This document shows, in pieces, positions 50,189 to 59,042 of a stretch of 64,000 nt of DNA. The notes under the pieces are model-generated. The model did not search any database. It was not told where the DNA came from and worked only from the letters and a program-made list of their open reading frames with translations. The position numbers and the translations under genes were made by a program. Positions within the stretch are counted from its first letter, which is position 1, and each line of letters opens with the position of its first letter. This stretch comes from an uncultured Pseudomonadales bacterium (GTDB taxonomy: Bacteria; Pseudomonadota; Gammaproteobacteria; Pseudomonadales; Azotimanducaceae), in contig CAMYJX010000001.1 in assembly GCA_947258825.1 (NCBI GenBank), forward strand, positions 31,024-95,023, read 5' to 3'.

Positions 50189-50752
50189 ATGAAAAACCTC
50201 ATTACCGGCCTGATTGTGACCATTTGCGTTTCTGCCGTTCCGCTGGCCAATGCGGGCCTGCTTACCGCTCGAGCCGTTCTCACTGGCACCCAGCAGGTGC
50301 CGGCTAACGAAAGCACCAGCGTCGGCCTGGCCGAGGTCCTGTTCGACACCTCCTCCAACCTGCTGAGCCTGAGCGCAAATGTCGGCGGCGGCATTACGCT
50401 GGCAGATATCACGTTTTCCGAAGGGCCATTGTCGTTCGGGGCAGCCGGACCGCTGCACATTCACCAGGGCGCCGCTGGCGTCAGCGGTCCAATCGTGGTC
50501 CCGTTCAGCAACGAGTCCTTCTACAACGTCGAGGATTTCGGGGTCAGCGTTCTGGCGGTTGGGGTCCCCTACGACCCCGGCATTATCAGCGCGCTCGACT
50601 CAGGCGAGCTGTACCTGAACCTGCACACTTTGGCATACCCGGGTGGTGAAATTCGAGGCCAGCTGCAGACGGTGCCGGAGCCGCAGACGCTCGCCATGCT
50701 CGGCGTCGGACTGGCAGCGCTGGGGTTCATGCGACGCCGCCGCCAGCGCTGA
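50189..50752 (+). CDS. CHRD domain protein with PEP-CTERM sorting signal
   Basis: A 187-residue secreted protein: signal peptide NLITGLIVTICVSAVPLANA, a CHRD domain (LLTARAVLTGTQQVPANEST, GPLHIHQGAAGVSGPIV, GELYLNLHTLAYPGGEIRGQ with the conserved His residues) and a C-terminal PEP-CTERM signal (VPEPQTLAMLGVGLAALGFM followed by four Arg). In established PEP-CTERM systems an exosortase (EpsH/XrtA) removes this tail after export and attaches the protein to exopolysaccharide-linked surfaces. No exosortase is in the window. The gene stands alone with a 217-bp upstream gap. Confidence 0.9.
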   Translation: MKNLITGLIVTICVSAVPLANAGLLTARAVLTGTQQVPANESTSVGLAEVLFDTSSNLLSLSANVGGGITLADITFSEGPLSFGAAGPLHIHQGAAGVSGPIVVPFSNESFYNVEDFGVSVLAVGVPYDPGIISALDSGELYLNLHTLAYPGGEIRGQLQTVPEPQTLAMLGVGLAALGFMRRRRQR

Positions 50753-50844
50753 TCGCCCGATTGGCCGGGGCGATTTAACCGCCCTAGGGCTGGTGTCCGC
50801 CGGACAGGTGCAAAAATTCCCTGGCGCCTCCGGGCGCAACAGGG

Positions 50845-51801
50845 TCAGCCGACCATTCGATCCACGAGATTTTCCACCAGGGCGGCAGCTACCCAGGCAA
50901 GGGGCGGCAGAACCAGATAAAACAGCACCCGGAACAGCAGCCTCAGGTCGAGCGGCCAGGTGTGAACCGCCTGCAACCGGTCCCTGTGGCTGACCAGGGT
51001 TTCCAGTCGGGCAATATCGTCGCGCTGGCAGCCACGAATCTGCTGCTGCAGTTCGGCAATTCTCGCGGCCTTGACGCCAAGCATGCGCCGATGCACGCCC
51101 CAGAGCGGAACGGTGAAAAGGAGCAGCGCGGAAGGGACGCCGACGAGGAGACCCGGCCAGTAGTTGTCCAGACGAAACTCGGCGTCAAGGGACTGCAGCG
51201 GCATGAACGCAACGGCGCCCATGACCACCAGAACATCCAGCACCGCCACCCGGGCGAACGGCCGCAGGACCTGAGGGTCGTAGAGGTCAACCTCGACGAC
51301 GCGGCCCAACCGGTAAAAGGCCAGGCTGATCGGCAAGCGCCAACCCAGAACCCAGCCGATGAGGGCCCATGTGACGACGTTTCCAAGCATCAGCGACAGA
51401 TCGAAGAGCGGGTCCGGGCTGTTCTGGAAGTTGGCCAGCAACTCCCCGTACTGCAACAGGCCGTAGATCACGCCGAGCAGCACCCCGGGCACCAGCCATG
51501 ACCAATGCGCCGTCAGTATCTGGGAAATCTGCTCGTCCGACCCCGCCAGGTGGCTGAGGGATTCAACGGCTTCCTCCGCCCGCCGCCATTGCAGGACGAA
51601 GACATAGAGGAAGTAGCCGGGAACCAGGGCGTAGACCAGTACGGTGCCCCAGAGTTGCGTCGCCGATTCCCAACTCAGGTTTCGAAAATCCAGGGAGGGG
51701 ACGATGAACGAGAACAGCCCCAGGTAGGCTGTCAGCCAGACCAGCGGGGCCAGCAGCGCGTGGGTCCGCGTCGCCAGCCACACCGGCCAGGGTTGCGGCA
51801 T
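50845..51801 (-). CDS. Hypothetical multi-pass membrane protein
   Basis: A 318-residue protein with about seven hydrophobic segments (for example TAYLGLFSFIVPSLDFRNLS, LWGTVLVYALVPGYFLYVFV, LMLGNVVTWALIGWVLGW, VAVLDVLVVMGAVAFMPLQS, VLFYLVLPPLAWVAAALVEN). A basic coiled segment lies near residues 240-275 (AARIAELQQQIRGCQRDDIA). No family recognised. It starts 8 bp after the peroxiredoxin stop on the same strand, so the two may form an operon. Confidence 0.7.
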   Translation of the reverse strand: MPQPWPVWLATRTHALLAPLVWLTAYLGLFSFIVPSLDFRNLSWESATQLWGTVLVYALVPGYFLYVFVLQWRRAEEAVESLSHLAGSDEQISQILTAHWSWLVPGVLLGVIYGLLQYGELLANFQNSPDPLFDLSLMLGNVVTWALIGWVLGWRLPISLAFYRLGRVVEVDLYDPQVLRPFARVAVLDVLVVMGAVAFMPLQSLDAEFRLDNYWPGLLVGVPSALLLFTVPLWGVHRRMLGVKAARIAELQQQIRGCQRDDIARLETLVSHRDRLQAVHTWPLDLRLLFRVLFYLVLPPLAWVAAALVENLVDRMVG

Positions 51802-51809
51802 GTGCCGGG

Positions 51810-52289
51810 CTAGAGCGCTTCTAGAACAGATTCCGCCTTGCTGACCTCAAACTGTCCCGGATCCTCCACCGCCAGAGTGGTGACGGTGCCGTCGTCCACG
51901 ATCATGGCGAATCGCTGCGCGCGGGTGCCGAGGCCGAACCCGCTGCCATCCATCTCCAGGCCCAGGGCACGGGTAAATTCCCCGTTGCCGTCACCCACCA
52001 TCAGCAACGCGTCGGCGTTGTGGTCCTTGCCCCAACTGTCCATGACGAACGCGTCGTTCACCGCAAGGCAGACGATGCTGTCAACCCCCTTGGCCTTGAT
52101 GGCATCGGCATGCACCACGAAACCCGGCAGATGGGCCTGGGAACAGGTGGGCGTGTAGGCACCCGGCACCGCGAAAAGAACCACTTTCTTGCCTGCAAAA
52201 AGTTCATCCGTCGTCACAGCCGTTGGCCGTCCGTCTTTCATCAGGTGCATGGTGGCTGCGGGCAACTTATCGCCTTCTTTGATTGTCAT
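51810..52289 (-). CDS. Peroxiredoxin (Prx5 group)
   Basis: A 159-residue redoxin. The peroxidatic Cys49 lies in VPGAYTPTCSQAHLPGF, the hallmark of the Prx5/PMP20 group. AVNDAFVMDSWGKDHNADAL and GLGTRAQRFAMIVDDGTVTT complete the fold. It reduces hydrogen peroxide and organic peroxides, using glutathione or glutaredoxin. ATG 52289 has GGAGAC upstream; the longer frame is non-conserved. It is divergent from the aspartoacylase-like gene across 152 bp. Confidence 0.92.
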   Translation of the reverse strand: MTIKEGDKLPAATMHLMKDGRPTAVTTDELFAGKKVVLFAVPGAYTPTCSQAHLPGFVVHADAIKAKGVDSIVCLAVNDAFVMDSWGKDHNADALLMVGDGNGEFTRALGLEMDGSGFGLGTRAQRFAMIVDDGTVTTLAVEDPGQFEVSKAESVLEAL

Positions 52290-52441
52290 AATGGGGTCGT
52301 CTCCAAGGTTTTGTGGCGGGTTAAAGAACCGGCCTGAAAGTGTGGGCAAAGAGCCTTTCGGGGTCAACGATAGGACGCGCGTCACAGATGTAGCGAAACG
52401 GGCTCTAACCATTTGCCAAACTAGCTTATAATCAGCCGCTT

Positions 52442-53872
52442 ATGCCCACTTCTTCGACAAGCATGGACGCTCTTCGAGGGTCGATGGCGGTGTTTGCCTT
52501 GGCCGCCCTGATCCTGTGGGTGTCCGGCCGTGACAGCGGATCCGCTATGGAGGGTCCGACCGCAGTCGCCAATCTGCAGGCCATGCTGCCCCCTGTCAGC
52601 CGCCCGGCGCCCGCGATCCAACCCAGAATTCGGCTCGCGCCAACGCCGTCTCTGCCGGTGCCTGAAATCCGCCCGGCAGTCGCTCTGCTGACCGCGGGCA
52701 TGGCTTTCGACGACGCTGCTTCAGAAGCCGGCGAAGCAAGCCCGATGAGCATCAGCGACGAGCCCATCGATCCTGCCGTGGACGCCCTGCTGGCCAGAGC
52801 CCTGAAGTCCGACACCCTGACCGACGAAGAAAGGGAGGCCAACGCCGATTACAGCATACTCGGCGAGACCGTACCCGCCGGCACGGCCCGCCGGCTGACC
52901 TGGTCGGCAACGGAAACCTTTGCCGGCACCTCCATACCCACCGCAGTCCTGGTCGTGCACGGCAAAAAGCCAGGACCGGTTCTGTGCATGACAGCCGCCG
53001 TCCACGGGGACGAGCTGAACGGCATCGAGACGGTCCGCCAGGTGATCCACGATCTGGACCCCGAACGGCTCAAGGGCACGGTGATCGGCGTGCCCATCGT
53101 AAACCTGCAGGGCTTTCACAGAAACTCGCGCTATCTGCCCGACCGGCGGGATCTGAACCGCTTCTTCCCGGGGAATCCGGACGGCAGCTCCGCATCGCGG
53201 ATCGCCTACTCGCTGTTCAATGGCGTTATCCTGCACTGCGATGCCCTGGTGGACCTGCATACGGGCTCGTTCCACCGCACCAATCTGCCTCAGCTGAGAG
53301 CAGATCTCAGCAACCCCGGCGTCGTTGAATTGACGGAAGGTTTCGGGGCTACGGTGATTCTGCACAGCGACGGCGGGGTGGGAACGCTGCGTCGCTCGGC
53401 CGTAGAGGCGGGCATCCCCGCGGTCACCCTGGAAGCCGGCGCGCCTCAACAGGTGAATTCAGATTCGGTGGCCCACAGCGTGAAGAGCATTCAAACGCTG
53501 CTGGACACCATGGACATGTACAACCGCCGAAGCTTCTGGGGTAATCCGGAACCCGCCTACTATCAGTCCCGCTGGGTCCGCGCCGACCACGGCGGCATTC
53601 TGTCCGGCAAGGTAAAGCTAGGCAGACGCGTCGCGCCTGGCGAGCTGCTGGGCACCGTCATCGACCCCATCAGCAACGAGCAGGCGGACATCATCTCGCC
53701 GTTCCGCGGCCGAGTGATCGGTATGGCGCTGGATCAATTCGTCATGCCTGGATACGCAACCTTCCACATCGGCATCGAATCCGAGGTCGAGGAGGTGACC
53801 GAAGACTCACAGTCCATGGATCTGGACCACGTCGCCGCGGAGTATCCCGAAGACAGGGAATCCACAGACTGA
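52442..53872 (+). CDS. Succinylglutamate desuccinylase/aspartoacylase family protein
   Basis: A 476-residue zinc carboxypeptidase-fold protein with one N-terminal hydrophobic helix (MAVFALAALILWVSGRD) and a long low-complexity segment to about residue 120. The zinc motif is AAVHGDELNGIE (His and Glu), and the third ligand is His in LVDLHTGSFHRTN. The C-terminal RADHGGILSGKVKLGRRVAP and ISPFRGRVIGMALDQFVMPG form the hammerhead-like domain of the family. ATG 52442 lies 9 bases after a TATAAT at 52427-52432, giving almost no leader; ATG 52484, with GAGGG 3 bases upstream, is an alternative that begins directly at the membrane helix. Probable envelope amidohydrolase of unknown substrate. Confidence 0.85.
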   Translation: MPTSSTSMDALRGSMAVFALAALILWVSGRDSGSAMEGPTAVANLQAMLPPVSRPAPAIQPRIRLAPTPSLPVPEIRPAVALLTAGMAFDDAASEAGEASPMSISDEPIDPAVDALLARALKSDTLTDEEREANADYSILGETVPAGTARRLTWSATETFAGTSIPTAVLVVHGKKPGPVLCMTAAVHGDELNGIETVRQVIHDLDPERLKGTVIGVPIVNLQGFHRNSRYLPDRRDLNRFFPGNPDGSSASRIAYSLFNGVILHCDALVDLHTGSFHRTNLPQLRADLSNPGVVELTEGFGATVILHSDGGVGTLRRSAVEAGIPAVTLEAGAPQQVNSDSVAHSVKSIQTLLDTMDMYNRRSFWGNPEPAYYQSRWVRADHGGILSGKVKLGRRVAPGELLGTVIDPISNEQADIISPFRGRVIGMALDQFVMPGYATFHIGIESEVEEVTEDSQSMDLDHVAAEYPEDRESTD

Positions 53873-53893
53873 TCCCGCCATCTTGAGGGGCGT

Positions 53894-54601
53894 TCAACGC
53901 CAGGCGAATCTGGGCTGTTCGAAGTGGGCCACCCGGGTTGAAAGACCGAGCAGGCAGACTTCCCGAAACTGATAGATCAAAGCCGCCGTTGGCGCCGCTA
54001 TGTGGTCGCGACCTACCGGCATTCTAAGAATGGGGTGATCACTCTCGGCCATCGGCTCCAGACGCGGGGCGTCCTCACGCAGAAATTCCGTCAGCGGTAC
54101 GCGATGAATGGAGGCAACCTCGTCCGGATTGGCTTGCGCCTGCAACCCGGGACCACCCCACACGACGATGGGCGTCATCACAAACCCCGAGCGGGTGACG
54201 AAATCGTCCAACCTGCCGAGAACTGCGTCGGCCGCAAGGTCGATGGCGACCTCCTCGTGCATCTCCCGCAGAGCAGTGACGACCGGCGTTTCACCGGCAT
54301 CAAGACGGCCGCCGGGAAATGCCCATTGCCCCGCGTGCTTACGCAGCTGCGCCGACCGCCGGGTGAGGATCAGTCCGGCCAGGTTCTGCCAGTCATCGTA
54401 AGCGGGCAATCCAGCCAGCTCGGCACCAAAGCCAACATCCGTTACGGTAATGGCGACGGCGGCATGATGAGCGTCGTCCACTTCGGCAACCACGGGCTCA
54501 AAGGCTCGCAGATTTTCACTGATCCGGGTGCGCAAATCGTCATTGCAGATCATGATGTGGCCGTCTTCTGACTGATGGATGCGCTGAGAGGGCGGACTCA
54601 T
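53894..54601 (-). CDS. Nudix hydrolase, CoA pyrophosphatase (NudL-like)
   Basis: A Nudix protein (235 residues from ATG 54601). The CoA-pyrophosphatase signature LILTRRSAQLRKHAGQWAFP precedes the Nudix box GRLDAGETPVVTALREMHEE (about 98-118), with REMHEE supplying the metal ligands. It cleaves CoA to 3',5'-ADP and phosphopantetheine. The start is uncertain: ATG 54553 (MICNDDL) fits the usual family length better, and no ribosome-binding site is strong at either. It is divergent from the EamA gene by 49 bp. Confidence 0.88.
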   Translation of the reverse strand: MSPPSQRIHQSEDGHIMICNDDLRTRISENLRAFEPVVAEVDDAHHAAVAITVTDVGFGAELAGLPAYDDWQNLAGLILTRRSAQLRKHAGQWAFPGGRLDAGETPVVTALREMHEEVAIDLAADAVLGRLDDFVTRSGFVMTPIVVWGGPGLQAQANPDEVASIHRVPLTEFLREDAPRLEPMAESDHPILRMPVGRDHIAAPTAALIYQFREVCLLGLSTRVAHFEQPRFAWR

Positions 54602-54650
54602 GGGGCCGGCGAGAAGGCTCATCCGCTCCATCTCGCTACGCGAGCCGAAC

Positions 54651-55583
54651 ATGATGACAGAGAATCGCGGTCACAACGAGCGGGACGCGCTCATCGCCGG
54701 GCTGGGCGCCGTGCTGCTGTGGTCCACGGTAGCTACGGGGTTCAAACTGGGGCTCAGACAGCTGGAACCTCTGCAACTGCTGCTGCTGGGCAACGCCGTA
54801 TCGGCCGTCTTCTTCGCTGCTGCGGCCACTGCCCGTGGGGCCTGGCGCTTCGACCTCCAGGCTGCGCGCACAGGCCTGCTGTTCGGCCTGATCAATCCAC
54901 TGCTGTATTACCTGGTCCTGTTCGAAGCCTATGACCGCCTGCCGGCACAGATTGCGCAACCCCTGAACTACACCTGGGCCATTACCCTGGCATTGCTGGC
55001 AGTTCCCCTGCTGAGGCAGCCGCTGTCCGGTCGCATGCTCGTCGGCATCGGCGTCAGCTATTGTGGCGTTCTCATCCTGCTGACCCAGGGCAGCCTCCAA
55101 GGCCTGGAGCGCATCGACTGGCTGGGCGTGGCCCTGGCCCTCGGCAGCACGCTGCTGTGGGCCGGGTACTGGCTGATGAATGCCCGATCGTCGGAAGGTG
55201 CGCTCTCTCTCATGGCCTGGAGCTTCTGTCTGGCGCTGCCCCTGGTGGGCCTGGCGTGCCACCTGGGGCCAGGCTGGCCGGCACCGTCCTGGCCCGCCTT
55301 GGGATTTGGCCTCTGGGTGGGGCTGCTGGAAATGGGCATTACCTTTCTGCTGTGGCAGAGAGCCCTGAGGCTTACCGATCACGCGGCCCGCATCGGGCAG
55401 CTGATCTTTCTGTCACCCTTTCTATCGCTGCTTTTGATCAGCAGCCTGGTGGGGGAAACCATTCATCTGACCTCGATTGCCGGTCTGGCGGTGATCGTTG
55501 CCGGCCTGCTGCTCACCCGTCGGTCCGCGCCAGCCCGGCTACCGCCGAAGAACACACCAACGACCCGTACCCACGACCGGTAA
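54651..55583 (+). CDS. EamA/DMT family transporter
   Basis: A 310-residue protein with ten helices in two EamA repeats (LGAVLLWSTVATGFKLGL starting the first, and SLMAWSFCLALPLVGLAC and LGFGLWVGLLEMGITFLLWQ in the second). The family exports or imports small metabolites. The start is ATG 54651, with a second ATG immediately after it. It ends with a soluble Pro/Arg-rich tail of about 15 residues. Its substrate is not known. Confidence 0.85.
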   Translation: MMTENRGHNERDALIAGLGAVLLWSTVATGFKLGLRQLEPLQLLLLGNAVSAVFFAAAATARGAWRFDLQAARTGLLFGLINPLLYYLVLFEAYDRLPAQIAQPLNYTWAITLALLAVPLLRQPLSGRMLVGIGVSYCGVLILLTQGSLQGLERIDWLGVALALGSTLLWAGYWLMNARSSEGALSLMAWSFCLALPLVGLACHLGPGWPAPSWPALGFGLWVGLLEMGITFLLWQRALRLTDHAARIGQLIFLSPFLSLLLISSLVGETIHLTSIAGLAVIVAGLLLTRRSAPARLPPKNTPTTRTHDR

Positions 55584-55628
55584 TTTGGTGCACCATAGCT
55601 CGGCTATGGAGCAATCTGGCGAAACCCA

Positions 55629-56249
55629 ATGACCTGCAATTACTTCCGGGCGCGCGCGCCGAAAAACCCGCTGGGGAAACTCCTGGCGGCCATTCCCTCG
55701 ACCCTTCTGGCGAGCCTCTTCATGCTGTCCGGCTGCGCCGGCAGCGCCACCGGTCAGGGGACACCAGCGGCGGAAATCGATCGCGGGGAGTACATGGTGC
55801 GCCTGCTGGCCTGCGGCCGCTGCCATACGGAGGGCTATCTGACGGGGAACACGGCTCGAGGACCAGCCCTTGCGGGCTCCACAGTGGGCATTGCCTACAC
55901 GCCGGACCGCGCGGGCATAGCGCCGGGACTGGCCTTTGCGTCCAACCTCACCTCCGACTCGAAGACGGGACTGGGCAGCTGGACAGAGGATGAAATCATC
56001 CGCGCCATGACCAGCGGTGTAGGCAAGCAGGGCCATCGACGCCTGCCTGTCATGCCCTGGGCGAACTATACGGCGCTGACCCAGGACGACCTGCGGGCGA
56101 TCGCCCGCTACGTGAAGCGCCTGCCGCCTGTATCGCGCCAGATTCCAAAGAGCACCGCCGAAGGGGAGCCTTCGAACCGGCCTTACGTCCGCTACGGCCT
56201 CTATACCTTTGATCCTGAGGGCCGCGTGCGGACCAGGGAATTGCCCTGA
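55629..56249 (+). CDS. Cytochrome c lipoprotein
   Basis: A 206-residue c-type cytochrome with one heme site, C62-G-R-C65-H66, in ACGRCHTEGY. The N-terminal helix ends in a possible lipobox MLSGC (Cys36), so the protein is probably a lipoprotein. An axial Met candidate lies in LPVMPWANYTALT, and the class is similar to the c-type domains of alcohol or aldehyde dehydrogenases (TSDSKTGLGSWTEDEIIRAM). It stands alone after the EamA gene; no dehydrogenase partner is seen. Confidence 0.85.
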   Translation: MTCNYFRARAPKNPLGKLLAAIPSTLLASLFMLSGCAGSATGQGTPAAEIDRGEYMVRLLACGRCHTEGYLTGNTARGPALAGSTVGIAYTPDRAGIAPGLAFASNLTSDSKTGLGSWTEDEIIRAMTSGVGKQGHRRLPVMPWANYTALTQDDLRAIARYVKRLPPVSRQIPKSTAEGEPSNRPYVRYGLYTFDPEGRVRTRELP

Positions 56250-56305
56250 GAGGGCAATCGGCCCGCTTCGGGTTCAGGCACGACCTCAGCGTCCTTTAGG
56301 AGCCT

Positions 56306-57094
56306 TCAGCTTCCCTTAAAAGCAGGTTTACGCTTCTCCAGAAAGGCCGTGATGCCTTCCTGGCCGTCACCGGTGACCGACATGTCGCCAATGGCGCGCG
56401 CTTCCAGCTCCATCTGAGATTCCAGCGTCTGATCGAAACTGCCGTTGAGCAGGGTTTTTACTGCCCCGTAGGCGAGGGTCGGGCCCACAGCAAGCCGGCT
56501 GGCAATGGCGCTGGCGCGCTCGAGCGCTTGCCCTTCCGGAACCACCTCGTTGACGATACCCCAGGCCAACGCTTCGTCCGCTTTCAGCACCCTGTTGGTC
56601 AGCATCAGCTCGCGGGTTCTGCGATCACCGATCTTTCTGGGCATGTAGAACGTGGAGCTTCCGTCCGGCGACAGTCCGGCGTTGGTATAAGCCATGGTGA
56701 AGACCGCAGGCTGCGCAGCAACGGCCAGATCACAGGCCATTACCAGGCTGAAGCCTGCTCCGGCAGCGGTGCCGTTGACGGCGGCGATCACCGGTGCCGG
56801 CGTTCGCGCCAGCCGGGACAGGCCCATGTGCAGATCACCCGCCATCTTCTTGAGCAGAGACCTCGACCCACTGCCAGCGTCGGCGAATGCGCTCAGATCG
56901 CCCCCGGCACAGAACATCTTACCCGCGCCGGTGATGACCACGGCTCGCACCGCGGGATCGTCGTCACAGAGCAGCGCCACCTGAGAGAACTCCAGGGCGC
57001 ATTGCGGGCTCAGGGCATTGGCCGCGTCGGGCCGGTTGATGGTAATGGTGGCAACACCATCGGCGACGTCATAGAGCAGCGTCTCGAAATTCAT
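56306..57094 (-). CDS. Enoyl-CoA hydratase/isomerase family protein (PaaG-like)
   Basis: A 262-residue crotonase. The oxyanion loops are MFCAGGDLSAFADAG and VNGTAAGAGFSLVMACDLAV. Both catalytic Glu of true hydratases are replaced (Ser116 and Tyr at the second place). Instead it has LSPDGSSTFYMPRKIG with D144, the pattern of PaaG-type isomerases (PDxGxT, LPR). It is therefore better viewed as an isomerase or ring-modifying crotonase. It lies 24 bp downstream of the TetR gene on the same strand, so they are probably co-transcribed. Confidence 0.87.
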   Translation of the reverse strand: MNFETLLYDVADGVATITINRPDAANALSPQCALEFSQVALLCDDDPAVRAVVITGAGKMFCAGGDLSAFADAGSGSRSLLKKMAGDLHMGLSRLARTPAPVIAAVNGTAAGAGFSLVMACDLAVAAQPAVFTMAYTNAGLSPDGSSTFYMPRKIGDRRTRELMLTNRVLKADEALAWGIVNEVVPEGQALERASAIASRLAVGPTLAYGAVKTLLNGSFDQTLESQMELEARAIGDMSVTGDGQEGITAFLEKRKPAFKGS

Positions 57095-57118
57095 GCGGCC
57101 TTCCTGTGGGCTGCGCGG

Positions 57119-57754
57119 CTATCTTTCTGCAGTATCACCGCGGGATTCACCTTTTACCGCATTCCACGCGGCGTCGGCAAACAGCGCTTTGAGAGATACC
57201 GGAGAACGCTCGTAGTGTCCTGACAGCCAGCGCCGCACGTACTCCTGAATGGGCCCACTGATCAGAGGCACATAGGCTTCCCGGGGCAGCACGCGCATCT
57301 CGCCCCGCGCCACGAAGGGGGTAAACCACCCGAATACCGCTGTGATGTATTCGCGATAAATCTCCTTCAGTCGAGCTCTGGCCTGATCCGAAAAGTCGAT
57401 GTCACGAGAGTGCAGATAGCTGGCCAGGGGGCGGTTGCGAACCGTCCAGTCACAGTAGAAGCGAACCACCGCTTTGACGCTCTCCTCAGCGTTCGAGCTG
57501 GCCTTCAGCTTTCGCAGCATGCCCTGGTTGAAGTGTTCGATCCCGTCTATGAAGAGCTCTTCGGCAATGCCATCCTTGCTGCCGAAATGATGATAAAGGC
57601 TGCCTACGCTGCAATGTGCTTCCCGCTGAATATCCTGAATGGTCGTGTTGTCGAATCCAACTTCGGTAAAGCAGACCAGAGCCGCCTGCAGCACGCTGGC
57701 TCTGCGCGCTGCCGTGCCCGCCCTGGGCAACGACCTGTCGGACCTTCTGGTCAC
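57119..57754 (-). CDS. TetR family transcriptional regulator
   Basis: A 211-residue TetR regulator. The N-terminal HTH is ALVCFTEVGFDNTTIQDIQR followed by CSVGSLYHHFGSKDGIAEEL. The helical C-terminal half binds the effector, perhaps an acyl-CoA, to judge from its neighbours. GTG 57754 has GGGAGGGAG upstream. It is divergent from the acyl-CoA dehydrogenase pair, and a 15-bp palindrome in the shared gap is its likely operator, controlling itself, the isomerase gene and the dehydrogenases. Confidence 0.9.
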   Translation of the reverse strand: MTRRSDRSLPRAGTAARRASVLQAALVCFTEVGFDNTTIQDIQREAHCSVGSLYHHFGSKDGIAEELFIDGIEHFNQGMLRKLKASSNAEESVKAVVRFYCDWTVRNRPLASYLHSRDIDFSDQARARLKEIYREYITAVFGWFTPFVARGEMRVLPREAYVPLISGPIQEYVRRWLSGHYERSPVSLKALFADAAWNAVKGESRGDTAER

Positions 57755-57799
57755 GGCGCTCCCTCCCTAACGTTCCGGTTTAAGCCAGTCTACCCTAAT

Positions 57800-57814
57800 T
57801 AGAATCTTATTCTA
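57800..57814. promoter_or_regulatory. Candidate TetR operator palindrome
   Basis: TAGAAT-CTT-ATTCTA is a perfect 15-bp inverted repeat in the TetR/acyl-CoA dehydrogenase gap. The half-sites extend to ATTAGAA and TTCTAGT, and a third copy, TTCTAAT, lies at 57823-57829. It is the only clear dyad in the gap and unusually A/T-rich for this genome. Confidence 0.6.
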
Positions 57815-57872
57815 GTAAATCGTTCTAATCTTCAGTAATATCCGGCCACCGTCGAGCAAAGTGAAACGCAGT

Positions 57873-59042
57873 ATGGACATCGAACTCAGCGCCCAGGATC
57901 AGGAATTCAGTCAGGAGGTCAGGCAGTTTTTCGCCGATAACGCCTACAAGGCGGGTGAAGACTACGCCCAGTGGCGCCTGGACTGGTTTCAGAAAGCTGC
58001 CGAGAAAGGCGGCTGGGACGTGCCCAAATGGTCACCGGAATTCGGCGGCCCGGGCTGGACGCCCACTCAGCACTACATCTGGGAGCAGGAAACGGCCCGC
58101 GCCACCCTGCCCTGGGATATGCCTTTCGGCGTGGGCATGGTGGCGCCGATCATCATGGCCTACGGCAACGAAGAGCAGCAGCAACGCTTTCTGCCGGACA
58201 TTCGGGCCCGACGGGTCAACTGGTGTCAGGGCTACTCGGAGCCGGGTGCCGGATCCGACCTGGCGTCACTGAAAACCAAAGCAGAACGCTCTGAGGACGG
58301 CAGCCACTACGTGGTCAACGGCACCAAGATCTGGACCACGGCAGCGCACATTGCAGACTGGATCTTCTGCCTCACCCGCACCGACGACTCGGGCAAGAAG
58401 CAGGAGGGCATCACCTTTCTGCTCTTCCCGATGAATCAGGAAGGCATCGAAGTGAAGCCCATCATCACCCTGGGCGGCGCGCACAGCGTCAATACCGTCT
58501 ACCTCAGCGACGTCAAGGTTCCGGTGGAGAACCGGATCGGAGAAGAGGGCAAGGGCTGGACCTACGCCAAAGGCCTGCTGCAGCACGAACGCACCGGTCT
58601 TGCCGGCCTGTCGCGCTCGCTGGTGGCGCTGGAGGGGCTCAAAGACAACGCCCGCAGCGTCCCGCGCGGCAACAGCACGCTGCTGGACGAGCCCGCTTTC
58701 CGGGCAAAGGTAGCCGAGCTGGAAATCGACCTGATGGCCGCGGAGTACACCGAGCTGCGCAGCCTTGCCAGCGCTTCGGCCGGATCGGCGCCAGGGCCCG
58801 AATCTTCCATTCTCAAGCTCAAAGGCACGGAAATTCAGCAGCGCATTCAGAAGCTCACCGTCGAGGCCGGCGGCATCTACTCGGCTTCCTGGGGAGCAAA
58901 GCCGGTGGGCAACACCTTCGCCAAAGGGGGTATGGCCGGGTACCTGGCAAGCCGCGCCTATACCATCTACGGCGGCGCTAGCGAGGTACAGAAAGACGTG
59001 ATCGCGAAAAACGTTCTGGGCATCAAGAGGTCATCACGATGA
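57873..59042 (+). CDS. Acyl-CoA dehydrogenase (subunit of an overlapping pair)
   Basis: A 389-residue acyl-CoA dehydrogenase-fold protein. The FAD and substrate regions are WCQGYSEPGAGSDLASLKTK, YVVNGTKIWTTAAHIADWIF and VNTVYLSDVKVPVENRIGEE, and the C-terminus is AYTIYGGASEVQKDVIAKNV. The MCAD-type Glu in IYEGT is replaced by Gly here, so the catalytic base must be elsewhere or in the partner. The start may be GTG 57861 or ATG 57873; neither has a good ribosome-binding site. Its stop overlaps the next gene (ATGA). Confidence 0.88.
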   Translation: MDIELSAQDQEFSQEVRQFFADNAYKAGEDYAQWRLDWFQKAAEKGGWDVPKWSPEFGGPGWTPTQHYIWEQETARATLPWDMPFGVGMVAPIIMAYGNEEQQQRFLPDIRARRVNWCQGYSEPGAGSDLASLKTKAERSEDGSHYVVNGTKIWTTAAHIADWIFCLTRTDDSGKKQEGITFLLFPMNQEGIEVKPIITLGGAHSVNTVYLSDVKVPVENRIGEEGKGWTYAKGLLQHERTGLAGLSRSLVALEGLKDNARSVPRGNSTLLDEPAFRAKVAELEIDLMAAEYTELRSLASASAGSAPGPESSILKLKGTEIQQRIQKLTVEAGGIYSASWGAKPVGNTFAKGGMAGYLASRAYTIYGGASEVQKDVIAKNVLGIKRSSR

